Of a DNA stretch of 64,000 nt, positions 54,192-64,000 are shown in pieces. The position numbers and the translations under genes are program-made. Below the pieces are notes generated by a model. The model was given only the letters and a program-made list of their open reading frames with translations, was not told the DNA's origin and searched no databases. This DNA is from Rutstroemia sp. NJR-2017a BVV2 (lineage: Eukaryota; Ascomycota; Leotiomycetes; Helotiales; Rutstroemiaceae): contig NJPS01000003.1 of NCBI GenBank assembly GCA_002946415.1, positions 186,001 to 250,000 on the forward strand, read 5' to 3'. How positions within the stretch are numbered: the stretch's first letter is position 1; the number at the start of each line of letters is the position of its first letter.

Positions 54192-55199
54192 CTAACAACT
54201 AAAAACCTTAGGCCCCGGTACCGTATACGTCTGTGCCTTATACATATCATACGTAATCCCCGGATCGGCCGCAGCATACGCCCCCGGGAACGCCACCTTC
54301 GTCGCAGGCCCTGTGCTCGTCCCGCTGCCCGTCACCTGGATCTGGTGGCAGCTGGGATAGAACTGCACGCCCGGGTACATGGCTGCGGTGTGCAGCGCGA
54401 TGATCTCGTGGCGCACGATGTAGGAGCCGGCGGCGAGGCAGGAGGGAATGGTGTAGCTGTAGGAGTTGCCCGCGGTCATGAGGGGCGTGTCCCCCCAGAC
54501 GGAGGTGGTGCCGACGCGGCCGCTTTCGGCGACTTTGAACCAGACGGCGCTGTGGGGAGGGAGGGGGTTAGTGGGGGGTGCGATGGGGGTGGAGGAGAGG
54601 GGGATGGAGTGGGGAAGGGGTTGGGGAAGAGGGTGCTTACGCGGTGCCAGGGAGGTAGGTGGAGCATCCTGCTGCGGGACACTTGGCCATATATGTTATG
54701 ACGGGTCCACCTGCAACTCTATCAGTATCATACTCAATACATGTTCTAGCGCCCACACATACTATGACTCTCAGGCCAAAGCGTCCATCTCAAACTGACT
54801 TTGCTCCCGGCTGCAACAGGCCCAGCAGTCAGCTTCGCAGGTGTGGTACCGGAGATTCCTCCTGCAGTGTAGCCACCACATTGGAGATCTATGAGTGTGA
54901 GATCGGTGATGGGTCCGTTGCCTTGGACGGGGCGGATGATGCGATCGGGCGTTGGGCTGGTGTACGGGTCTGTGTATGGCTGCGGATGGTGAGTATAAGA
55001 TACTTATATCATGCGTAGGAGAATGCGACTGACTTGGTATCCCTGGAGGAGAAATTTATTAGCTTAGGATCTAGTTACTTATGTTTTGTGCGAAAACATC
55101 ACTTACCGTATACAGAATTCCATTGACGGTAATGTTGTCGACATACCCATGGCCGGCAACTGTAGCCACGAAGGCGAGAAGTAATTTGAAAGACAACAT
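54192..55199 (-). CDS. AA9 lytic polysaccharide monooxygenase, 248 aa
   Basis: Five exons: 55199-55107, 55042-55034, 54979-54763, 54710-54641, 54549-54192 (747 nt). Exon 2 is a 9-nt microexon (Gly-Tyr-Gln) that restores the family stretch ILYT-GYQ-PYTDPYTSP. The signal peptide is residues 1-16 (ending VAG); the mature protein begins HGYVDNITVNG, so His1 forms the copper histidine brace. Other family marks: RPVQGNGPITDL, IDLQCGG, SHSGPVITYMAKC, VRHEIIALH (second copper-region His) and QFYPSC with the axial Tyr. There is no cellulose-binding module. This secreted copper enzyme oxidatively cleaves cellulose or related glucans. Confidence 0.95.
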
Positions 55200-56338
55200 T
55201 GATGCTTTTATCCCCGGAAGTCTGAGGTTGCGAGAATTCGAGAGAGTTTCTTCGACTTCGAAGCTTCTTAAATGGACCGAAAGCTCTCATAGCTTGCCCA
55301 CATCTCCACACCACATGAATTATCCTCTCACTCCCTCCCCCTCGAATCTCCCCACACGGCCCGGCACTCCAAGAAATTATCTCCCATCTACTGCCATCCG
55401 TCGTCCCATTTCCTAAGTATATCTGACCTAATCCCTCCACCTCATCTCTCCTCCCTCCACGCTCCAAACCCAAAAATTCCACCGTCGGCCAGCAAACCCG
55501 CAGCACCCCAACTTTCCACAAACGAACACTCGACGTTTGACAGACCCACGCGCAAACGTGCATGATAATCCGGGGTAGATCACCCGGAATATATTACTGT
55601 CGTGGTCATATGGATGATTAGAGGCTTGGCGGGAGACGGGGCCGGGTAAGTGCGAGACAGGGGGTGGTGATTGGTTGGATGGGGGGCTTGGTGTGGACGG
55701 TTGATTGCGTGGAGGAGATCGCGTGGAGATGGCGTTGGGTTGGAGATGGATGGGTTAATGTGGCTTTGTGGAAAATTTGGGGGAGTTGGGAGGTTGGAGG
55801 GGGGGTGAGGTTGCGTGGTGGTACAAATAGGAGAATCACCTCGACGACTACTTGAAGTTTGATAGAGATCGTTTTTTAAAGTGAGACCGTATTTGCAACT
55901 TCCTATTTGCTAGCCTGGTCTGGCCTATGAGTATTTGGCAGGGAAAAGATTGAACTATAGTTATGCAGACCAAACTTGGACCTTTGAACGACCTCATTCG
56001 GGTGTACTTCATCGGCTACATTTAGCTTCGAATTTAGGAAGAAACATCCATCAGGAGCAAGAGAGAAAACAGTGTAGAGCAGAATTAATTTAAAACAATA
56101 GTCTAGTCTAGAATGAAGCAAATTCTTCATCTACATCATAATGCCGTTTTCTTTCGAACCCTCGAACCCATGGTATCCCTCGAAAATAAAGTAACTAAAT
56201 TACAAAGTCTAAAAACTTTGGAATGAACAGGGAACGTGTACTGTGTTCTCCATCGTATATATGTCATCGGCAACTTTGCCATGGTCTTTCTCACCCATTA
56301 CTCATTGATATTCTCATAGCCATCAGCGGACTGAAGGA
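55200..56338. other. Intergenic region
   Basis: 1.14 kb with the AA9 promoter on its left and the 3' flank of the MFS gene on its right. A minus-strand frame at 55099-55563 overlaps AA9 exon 1 in another frame and is not supported. Confidence 0.45.
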
Positions 56339-57863
56339 CTAAATCTTCTTCCACAATCCGCCATTTGCATATTTGATCGGTAGAACCAAGATCCCGCCCG
56401 CGACCACCACAACTCCACTGAATATCGACACCTGGTCGAAGCTGTGATATCTATCCACGAGGGCCCCATTGATCGGAGGACCAATTAGTGCTGAGAAGGC
56501 TACAGTCGCCATTCCCATACCCATATACGTGCCGATGTTCCTTGGATCTCTTGGGACCGATGTGAGGCAGGTTGTAACGAGCGACACGATCGCGCCAGAA
56601 AAGAACCCGTACAGAACGGCGAACACGATGATGCCGGCATTGGTGGTAATTCTCTGCCAGCAGAAGATCAGGATGCCAGTGCAGATACCCACTACCGAGA
56701 ACATATTCAGTCGTCCTACTTTATCGGCCATGACTCCAGGGATAACTCGACCGAAGAATGAAGCACCATTCAGAATAGAGACCAGGTCCGACGACAGCTC
56801 AGCGCTCATCCCGTGCTCAACCGCATAACTCGGAAGGTAGAAGACGGGAATGAAGACGCCCAGAATCATCAGGAAGGCCGAAAGGATCAAAGTCACGAAA
56901 CGCGATTCCTTAAATGCTGACGGGATGAAGAATGCCTTCTTTCTTGGCGGCAGACGCGCTCGAATCGCAGCACTAGACGGTAGCAGAATCGCAAGCATGA
57001 TAAATGCAATAATCCGGACAGACCATCCAAAGCCCAAAGTGGGATTGTACAGCATTTTCGAGAGCGCGATGGGGAAAACGACACCTCCGACCGAAGATCC
57101 CGCAACGCATAAACCCATGGCGGCTCCTCTTTTTTTGTCAAAGTATTGACTTACGGCAGTGGTTCCTGGAGCCATGGTCATTCCGGTAGCTATTCCGCCG
57201 AGCACGCCTTGGGCTAGCATGAACTCCCAGTACTCCGAACAAATGGATGTCATCATGACGGAGAAGACGTAGAGAGTTGCTGCTGGCCATACCACTTTTG
57301 CGCCGAAGCGGTCGAATAATGGCCCGCCTATAGCTGAGCCACTGAAGAGGAAGAATACTTGAAGGGAGCCGATCCATGAGATGTCGGATGGACTGCGATG
57401 TTTGAGCTGGTGCGACTGGTAATATTCTTGGTAGACACTACAATTGGTAAGTCAGTTCGGTTATTGTTCTTTTTATTTTTGTTTCTCTTTTTATTCTTTT
57501 TCTTCTTCTGCTTCTTCTTTTCGTCTTCTTTTCCTTCTTCTGTTATGCAGGAATTCTGCAGGATTATAAAGATGTTGGTGGAGGAGAGGAAGCTTACCCA
57601 AAGGCGTTTATGTACCCAAACGTACAAAACAAAAGCCCCGCAGCTCCGGCAGTCACAGCCCAAGCTCTTGCTCCACCATCCGGAAATGTCATCATGGCAG
57701 CGCTTGGTGTTTCCGCTGTCTCATCGCCAAGCTTCTCCCCTACGGATCGTTCGATGTCCATTTCGGAATGCACGGGACTCGCGCCATTGGCTTTGAGGTC
57801 GGCAATGTGGGTTTGCTGGGTTTGCTGGGTTTGCTGGGTTTGCTGGGTTTGCTGGGACGCCAT
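56339..57863 (-). CDS. MFS monocarboxylate-transporter-like protein, 454 aa
   Basis: Two exons: 57863-57598 and 57437-56339 (1365 nt). The 160-nt intron is purine-rich on the coding strand. Start at MASQQTQQ; an upstream in-frame ATG at 57917 would add 18 residues. The N-terminus has a Gln/Thr repeat, then the MCT signature FPDGGARAWAV before TM1, FGYINAFGVYQEYY, GSLQVFFLFSGSAIGGPLFD and GGIATGMTMAPGTTAVSQYF. Fungal members include Mch5-type riboflavin carriers; the substrate here is unknown. It is divergent from the Zn2Cys6 regulator, which may control it. Confidence 0.93.
57808..57856 (-). repeat. 9-bp coding minisatellite (Gln/Thr), 5.4 copies
   Basis: Perfect tandem units tgggtttgc (plus strand) encode repeated Gln-Thr-Gln in the cytosolic N-terminus of the MFS protein, right after the start codon. 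All units are identical, which suggests recent slippage and strain variation. Confidence 0.9.
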
Positions 57864-58621
57864 GGTCGGGAATACGAAGTACAAGGAGAGAGGACGTCGG
57901 ATTCCGAGCACGCGCACTTGTATAATTAAGCTTACTCTTGCCCGTCGCGATTCAGGGACAGCGATGAATGAATGATGCGATGGATGCGATTGATGCGATT
58001 GATGCTGTGGACTGAGACCCGTGAGGATATACTTGTGAGATGTCGTCCATGTGCACGGCCATGTCGCTGGTATTTATTCATTTCTCATCTCTCATTTATT
58101 GCTTTTCTGCACTTCAATCAGCCTTAGCTATTGCCCGTCGCCCGTTGTCGCTGTTTCTAAAGAGCGAGTCCGAGAGGCCGGACAACCCTACCCTTACATC
58201 CACACGCCCCTTCTGATTGGCGGGCGATATTCTTATATAACACTTCGCCCTTCGTTACTCCGGCATTTTCGGATTTCTCCTCTTGATCTCCGGACTGACA
58301 AGTGTGCAAGTCATCTCTCTGCTCCCTCTTATCTCCATATAATTTCTTCGAATCCCTCAGATATCGCCCTTTGTCCCTTTCACCTTTCGGTCTTTTCAGT
58401 CGTTTATCACAATCTTCAATAACCCGTCTCGTAAATCCGCAATTCTTTTGCATCGTTGTACAAAGATTTCCCCGGGTACTGTGTCACTCATTTGATTAAA
58501 ATCCCATATTCCCGTCCCGAAGAACCTTCCAAACGACTAAGGCTAATACACCGAGTCGGGTCATCGCATCATCACACAAACCAAACAACAGCAACCGAAA
58601 CTCTTCCAGCCTCTCGTTACA
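57864..58621. promoter_or_regulatory. Shared divergent promoter, MFS carrier / Zn2Cys6 factor
   Basis: 758 bp between the two start codons. Contains pyrimidine-rich leaders toward the factor gene. A regulator next to and divergent from a transporter commonly controls it. I did not identify a clear CGG-type inverted site. Confidence 0.45.
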
Positions 58622-61175
58622 ATGGATATCAATTCCATGTGCTTACAAAACCCAATTGTGGCTGAGAATAATTCACCTCCTCCGACTCAGCCTCGCAAAA
58701 GGAGAAGGCCGGCATTATCATGTGTACAGTGTCGTCGCCGCAAGATCAAGTGTGACCGAAATATGCCGTGTGGTCAATGCACTTCCTCCAAGACCTCCGC
58801 ATGTCTCTACGCTTCAGATCCGGCCCCGCCCAGCAAGAAAACCCGTGTTGACGGTCAATTGCCACCAACTCCTTCTTCAATTGGCCAGGAAAGTCCTGGA
58901 AACACTTCTGGTGTAGTTCATGGACTAGAAAACACCGATGGGGCTGGGTGCCCTCTTACTACGAGCTCTGTCTGGGCCGTGAGACAACCGATCGTCGAAG
59001 GGCCCAAACCAACGAGGGGTGAACCCGCAACTTACTCACCAGCTCCTGCTCAATCAGATCAGCAAACTGTCCAAGCTCTGTTAGACAGGGTCCATAAGTT
59101 GGAGCGAATGTTATCCGAACCGGACCATGGGAACGCGGGATTGCTAGTTATGCCCCTTGTGAAGACGCCGGGACTAAGAGGCGCCATGTCCAAGACACGT
59201 TTCTTTGGACAGAGTCACTGGGTAAACTCCTTTGAGCAGGTACTGCAAACCCTGTCCCATAATATCCTGTATCTAGCCATCATTCCCAAACTAATACGCT
59301 TCAGTTTAAACAAATTTCTAACCTCAAGGAAATGGATTCACTGGGCAAGAAAGGCGAGGTTTTCAACCTTCTGCACAAGTGCAAAGCAATTGGTAGAACA
59401 ACCAAGGCCAATCGAGCTGTCAAACCATGTATGCCTACCGGTTATCGTGAATCTGTACCCGAGAAAGAGACAGCAGATCGGCTGGTCGCTGCATACTTTC
59501 GTACCTTCGAATCTGCTTATCGAATATTACATATTCCAACTTTCGAGGAAGAATATGAAGCATACTGGAAGAACCCTACCGGAGCGAGCATCGCTTTCGT
59601 GGTAAAATTACTTCTCGTGATGGCCATTGGTTCTTGTTTTTACGAGGATCCAATACTACCCACTTCATTACATTCACAAGCCCCTTACTGGATTCAAGCA
59701 GCTCAGTCTTGGCTTACCGGACCTGGAGAAAAGCATCGATTAAATATGACAGGACTTCAGATTTACTGTCTCCTTCTTCTCGCGCGTCAGACAAACTCGG
59801 TGGGCGCTGATATGATCTGGATCAGTACTGGCTCAGTGTACCACTTAGCCATGAGTATTGGACTGCATCGAGATCCTACGCATTTCCTCAAGATAGGACC
59901 CTTTCAGACCGAGATGCGCCGACGTCTCTGGGCCACAGTCTTGGAGCTTTCACTCCAATCAAGTCAAGATTTTGGAATGGCACCATTGTTTTCGCCGAAT
60001 GATTATAACACAGAGCTGCCTTCGAACGTTGACGATGCCGACCTCACTGAAGACATGAAAACGCCACCTCAATCAAAGCCAGTGACCACTTTCACGCAGA
60101 CGTCAATCCAACTTCTTCTTATGAAAACCTTTTATACCCGGCTAGAAATTGCGAAAACTGTAAATAGCTTCCGTAATGAGACTTCATATGAAGATACGAT
60201 ACGTCTTGGGTCTACGTAAGTTCACAAACCTTTCGATCTTTTTGGAAACCCCTGGTCAAGATATCTCGCATAAGCTGGCTTCTGATTTTCTACTATCGAA
60301 TGCTAATTTCTGTTATGTCTTAGTCTCACAAATGCAGCTCGTTCGAATTCAGCGCTATTGCAATCCTTCCTAGCATCGTCCTCGCCTCGAAAACCCACTC
60401 CTTTCCATATCAAGCTTCACGATTTCTACACCACGCACTGGCTTCTATCCATCCACCGGCCCTACGCCATCAAAGCCAAAGTCAACCCGACGTACTATTT
60501 TTCCCGAAAGGTCTGTCTCGAAACCGCTCTATCTCTCCTCGCCCCAGCAATCAAACTTCCCCAAGACGCAGAGTCAGAGAAACCAGATGACTGGGACTTG
60601 TATTGGTGGACTTCCAGCGGAGTGACTCATTGTAACGCAATAGTCGCTTACTGCAGTATCGCCCTCGAGTTGATCCAACAACTGGAAGAAGAGCCACCGC
60701 TTCCTCTATCCGGAAGCACGCCGACCCCTCAACAAGCACAAATCTTCCGCGTGATTCAAGGCGGCAGGGACTGGGCTCGAAATCGGATTCTTCGCGGTGA
60801 CACGAATGTGAAAGGTCATGTTTTCACATCCTGTCTTTGCGGCCAGATAGAAGCCATGCAAAATGGCACCTCGACCCAGGAGGGAATCGTCCGAGAGGCT
60901 CAAAAGAGTGTGGAGTTCTGCTACCAGCTTCTGAAAGATCGCCTCGCGAGTCAGGAGGCGAAGATGAATGAAGAGGTGCAGCGTAATCCGGGGGTGGAAG
61001 CCACTGCAGCGGATATGGAGGACGTGAATTGGGAAGTCATGGTAAGTCCTTGTTGTCGAAGACTGCAGAGGTTTTGCTAACGCGTGTTATCTAGATGCAG
61101 GATGCGAATATGAGTTTTGAGATACCCGATGAATGGATTTTTTCTGGTTGGGAGGATAGTAGTACTTGGGCATAG
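58622..61175 (+). CDS. Zn2Cys6 transcription factor, 775 aa
   Basis: Four exons: 58622-59239, 59305-60215, 60324-61041, 61095-61175 (2328 nt), introns 65, 108 and 53 nt. The binuclear zinc cluster is Cys34-X2-Cys37-X6-Cys44-X5-Cys50-X2-Cys53-X7-Cys61, preceded by the basic PRKRRRP. A coiled coil follows at about 145-160 (QALLDRVHKLERML). The fungal-specific regulatory domain covers about 240-620 (AAYFRTFESAYRILHIPTF, MSIGLHRDPTHF, MRRRLWATVLEL). The acidic aromatic end (PDEWIFSGWEDSSTW) could activate transcription. The last exon could also start 6 nt later (second AG). Likely target: the neighbouring carrier. Confidence 0.93.
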
Positions 61176-62922
61176 TTTTGTTGTTCTTCTTTCTCTTTCA
61201 GTGAGACCATCTGTAAAGTATTTGATATGATTAGATGGGATGGTTACTTAATTTCTAATGAATGACGCTTCTTGGAAGACGAAGTCATGCGCAACCATCT
61301 GTATTCCATACATATCGCTTTATCCTGCCAAAGACCTGTATCTGTATCCCCTAGTATTTTCCCAGCGCACAAACAAGACCGGAGAATCGATTGGACGTCA
61401 ACAACTCCGGAGTCTCGTCTCATGACAACGCAATACAACAACAAGCCTCCAAAGAACATCTGTTGCACGTCTCACTTCCATCACTATAAATATCGTTCGT
61501 TCGTTCGTTACTCACAGCATCCATCCATCCTCTATCGGGCAACGCAACGCAGGCTAACCAGTCCACCCGATATGTCCATCAAACCCGACGAGGCACCCTT
61601 TAATGGATGAATGACCCCGCTTCACGGCCTCAATATAGATTCTATATACCTAAGAACGTAATAAATAGATAGATCTGGACTTCCCTCCTGTCTCTTTGTT
61701 GCACATCTATTCTCCCGTCCTAAAAATATATTCCAATCCATATCCACACATCCATATCATCTCATCCATCCATTCATCCCCTTCATGACCTCATCCCAAT
61801 ACCAGCACCAAAACCTACCTACCTAATCTCTCCCCCATAAGGCGAAGTAAAAATCCGAAACATACGAAATCAAACGGCCACTATTGAAACAAACACAATC
61901 GCATATGTTGTACGTACTTTAGGGTGGAAGAAAAGAAGTGTTGCATGTCGTATTTTGGGAAGCTAAAAATATGAGATCTATGGATGTATATGTGGATATA
62001 TGCTAGGCAGATTTTTCTTCGGGGGGGCATCCTTTGGAATCTGGATGAGTCTTGGGAATTAGGAGTTGAGGATGGAGGAATGGAGGTTCTGGAATGGGGT
62101 GGGGGCGGGAAGGGGAAAACACTTAACGTACTGTGAAATGAGTAGTTACGTACAGAACGTCAAGGAACTTCCTTCTAGAAGGGGGATGGAATCTGTTCGT
62201 CTCGTGTGGTGTGTGGGGTATTGTGGGGAGGAAGAGAGGGTTAGCCGCGCGGGTGGGGGCTTTCTAGAATATGGGTTTGGTTTATGTGGTTTTTGGGGGG
62301 TTGATGGTCACTTGCTTGGTGCTACTATAGATATGAATGGATGGTTATGTGTATGTGTATATGTATGGATGACTTGTGTAGGTATGTAAGAGGAGGTCGT
62401 GGTAGTGGACGGGGAGGGGGTTAGAGGGGAGAGGTTAAGCTCAGTATCAAGGTTCTGATACTACGTACAGCAGTAAGAGAGATTCCCTGAGATAGGGTTC
62501 GGCCGTGTTCCAGACGTGGCCTTGGCAGTGGCTCGGTGTATGCATCCTAGATAGGATGGAGCGGGAGTTGCTTATTGTTGCTTTTAAAAGGTAGGGTTTC
62601 CGTGTGGTTGGGATGGAATAGGATGGTCTGTACGTGTGTGAATGGAATGGTATGATGACATTCAGCCCTACGGAGCGCGGTTGAGGACGAATATAGGGTT
62701 GGTGTGGTGTGCCTACATAGGAGGTCGACGAGAGTCTAGGTCACTCTGCTCCCCTTGATTTGGGTAGCTAGAAGGTAGGTAGGTAGGCGTGGCTTCTACT
62801 CATTGCTTGCTTGTCTGCTTACTTTGCAGCAGGTCCAGTATCTAAACATGCACTAGCATTCCAATCGCATCCGATAGGAAAATTCCAACACCATTATTCG
62901 TGCCCTCCACGAACGAACCATA
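61176..62922. other. Intergenic region
   Basis: 1.75 kb. The first 700 bp are mixed and AT-rich (3' flank of the regulator); 61980-62700 is G/T-rich on the plus strand with GGAT and GTATGT-type simple repeats. A plus-strand 107-codon frame at 62066-62389 follows this bias and is not supported. Confidence 0.45.
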
Positions 62923-63165
62923 CTAGACTACGACCCCCATATCCGCAGTAGGCGAGTACGAACTCCCGCTCGCATAAACCAACCCACAACGTCTCGATTC
63001 CGGTCCTCGAACCGGCCCACCTCCCCAACTACCCGACCGCATATACAACCCACCATCAGCGCTTGCGTCGTCTCTTGCGACGGCCCGAATCCGTGGCAGC
63101 CGTTTCTTTGCTCCCCGCCTAGCAAATTTACGGCGATTGACTCCCGGCACCGTGTAGACATGCAT
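62923..63165 (-). CDS. Possible small basic protein, 80 aa
   Basis: Frame from ATG 63165 to TAG 62923 in a local GC-rich patch, unlike the AT-rich flanks. It is basic at the N-terminus (NRRKFARRGAKKRLPRIR) and Gly/Ser-rich after. No recognised motif or neighbour; could be a small gene, a terminal exon or chance. Confidence 0.3.
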   Translation of the reverse strand: MHVYTVPGVNRRKFARRGAKKRLPRIRAVARDDASADGGLYMRSGSWGGGPVRGPESRRCGLVYASGSSYSPTADMGVVV

Positions 63166-64000
63166 CTAAGCCTTGGTTTGGTCGGTCTCTTGTCTTTCGG
63201 AGTTCCTTACTGAGAGATGGGAAGAGGGTTTGTTGCATATCGTCTTTAGGCTGCTAATTATAATCTGCTTTGGATGGTTTGTTGGGTAGATGCTTAAGTA
63301 GTTGAGTGGCCCAAGAGGGGGGAGGAGGATTTAGATGAACGGGAGAGATGCTCCACACATATACACACAGTTAAGTGGGCTGGATTTCCGCCGGAGAAAA
63401 TCTGCGGATCGGTTAGGCTACTTGGGACTGATTTGATTTTAGTTGAGTTTATTACGGTATGAGGCGATGAAAGGAGGTAAGGAGGGAAGGGGAGGAACAC
63501 TAGAAAGTGTGCTTTGTTGCATGTCGGAGGTTGGGAAGGCTATTAATATTTGGGTTTGGGTTTCGGAGTAGGCATCGGAGGTCCGGATTGTGGATCGTGG
63601 TAGGCAGGCGAGAGTCGAGAGTCAACATTCGTTGGAAGAAGTATGTTGTTGTGCGTGTATGGGAGTTGGGAGTAGTGTATTTTTGGCAGGTGGACTGGAC
63701 TGGACTGAAGTGTTGATGCAATTGATCGCTACTTCGCAAGCACTTGGCACCCTGCGTATTCGGAGAAGTCAAATACTCACTCCTCGTCCCCTAATGATCA
63801 AGCAGCTATGGAGCAGGTGATAGCGAGATTGGTTCATTACCATTCACTCTATTCGTTCCGCGTATTGTTATGTAAAGTGCTGCTACTACACTACTATAAT
63901 GCAAATAATAAGGTTATCTAAGCAGTAAGTTACACAAGGAGGTGTCTCGACATACGACATGGTCAGTGCGCTTCTACTTCAACTTATACTTCCACCTCGT
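63166..64000. other. Intergenic to window end
   Basis: 835 bp with short frames only; no gene seen. Confidence 0.45.

Noticed and set aside
53898..54701. Plus-strand 267-codon frame
   Set aside because: Overlaps AA9 exons 4 and 5 in antisense; the AA9 model has signature motifs and clean splicing.
62985..63015. tRNA-like B box (ggttcga) on the minus strand
   Set aside because: The spacing to the following CC does not fit the B-box consensus and no acceptor stem or A box pairs with it.

Overview
The window is nuclear DNA from a filamentous ascomycete. The evidence is multi-exon genes with short introns (mostly 48-60 nt, GT...AG, often with CTAAC/TACTAAC branch sites) and typical fungal families: Zn2Cys6 regulator, AA9 lytic polysaccharide monooxygenase, WSC protein, eisosome BAR protein, several MFS carriers and microsomal P450s. 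Gene style and families suit a plant-associated or saprotrophic Leotiomycete, but that placement is inference; no rRNA, tRNA or mitochondrial marker fixes it. I see no transposase, CRISPR array or phage-like module.

Layout. 0-9 kb: an unrecognised gene with an in-frame TAG before an acidic tail, an F-box/LRR-like gene, a four-exon P450, and a secreted WSC protein. 9.7-20 kb: REV1 translesion polymerase, a DHA1-type MFS carrier, a sugar transporter, and a membrane-anchored J-domain protein. 20.8-28.5 kb: a CYP7/CYP8-like P450, a small F-box protein, a small basic protein, and a Pil1/Lsp1 eisosome paralog whose start codon is split by an intron. 29.6-37.8 kb: three BTB/POZ paralogs surrounding two tandem low-complexity, prion-like paralogs. 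40-48 kb: a large Pro/Ser-rich fungal protein (minus strand), a 3.8 kb gene-poor stretch, and a Dal5-type MFS carrier. 49-58 kb: a fourth BTB paralog, an SDR, an AA9 LPMO with a 9-nt microexon, and a monocarboxylate-type MFS carrier. 58.6-61.2 kb: a Zn2Cys6 regulator divergent from that carrier. The rest is largely intergenic.

How the genes may work together. Most genes look independent. Two arrangements suggest function: the Zn2Cys6 regulator and the monocarboxylate-type carrier share one 758-bp divergent promoter, and the BTB family is clustered with a private pair of disordered paralogs. All four BTB copies share the DPDGD start, the BTB core, one phase-1 intron site and a C-terminal block with Cys-Asp plus a hydrophobic helix. 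One copy carries an in-frame stop. The BTB plus disordered-protein cluster is the best candidate for something undescribed. Exon models were built by hand from splice signals, reading-frame continuity and family motifs; spliced lengths were checked for divisibility by three.
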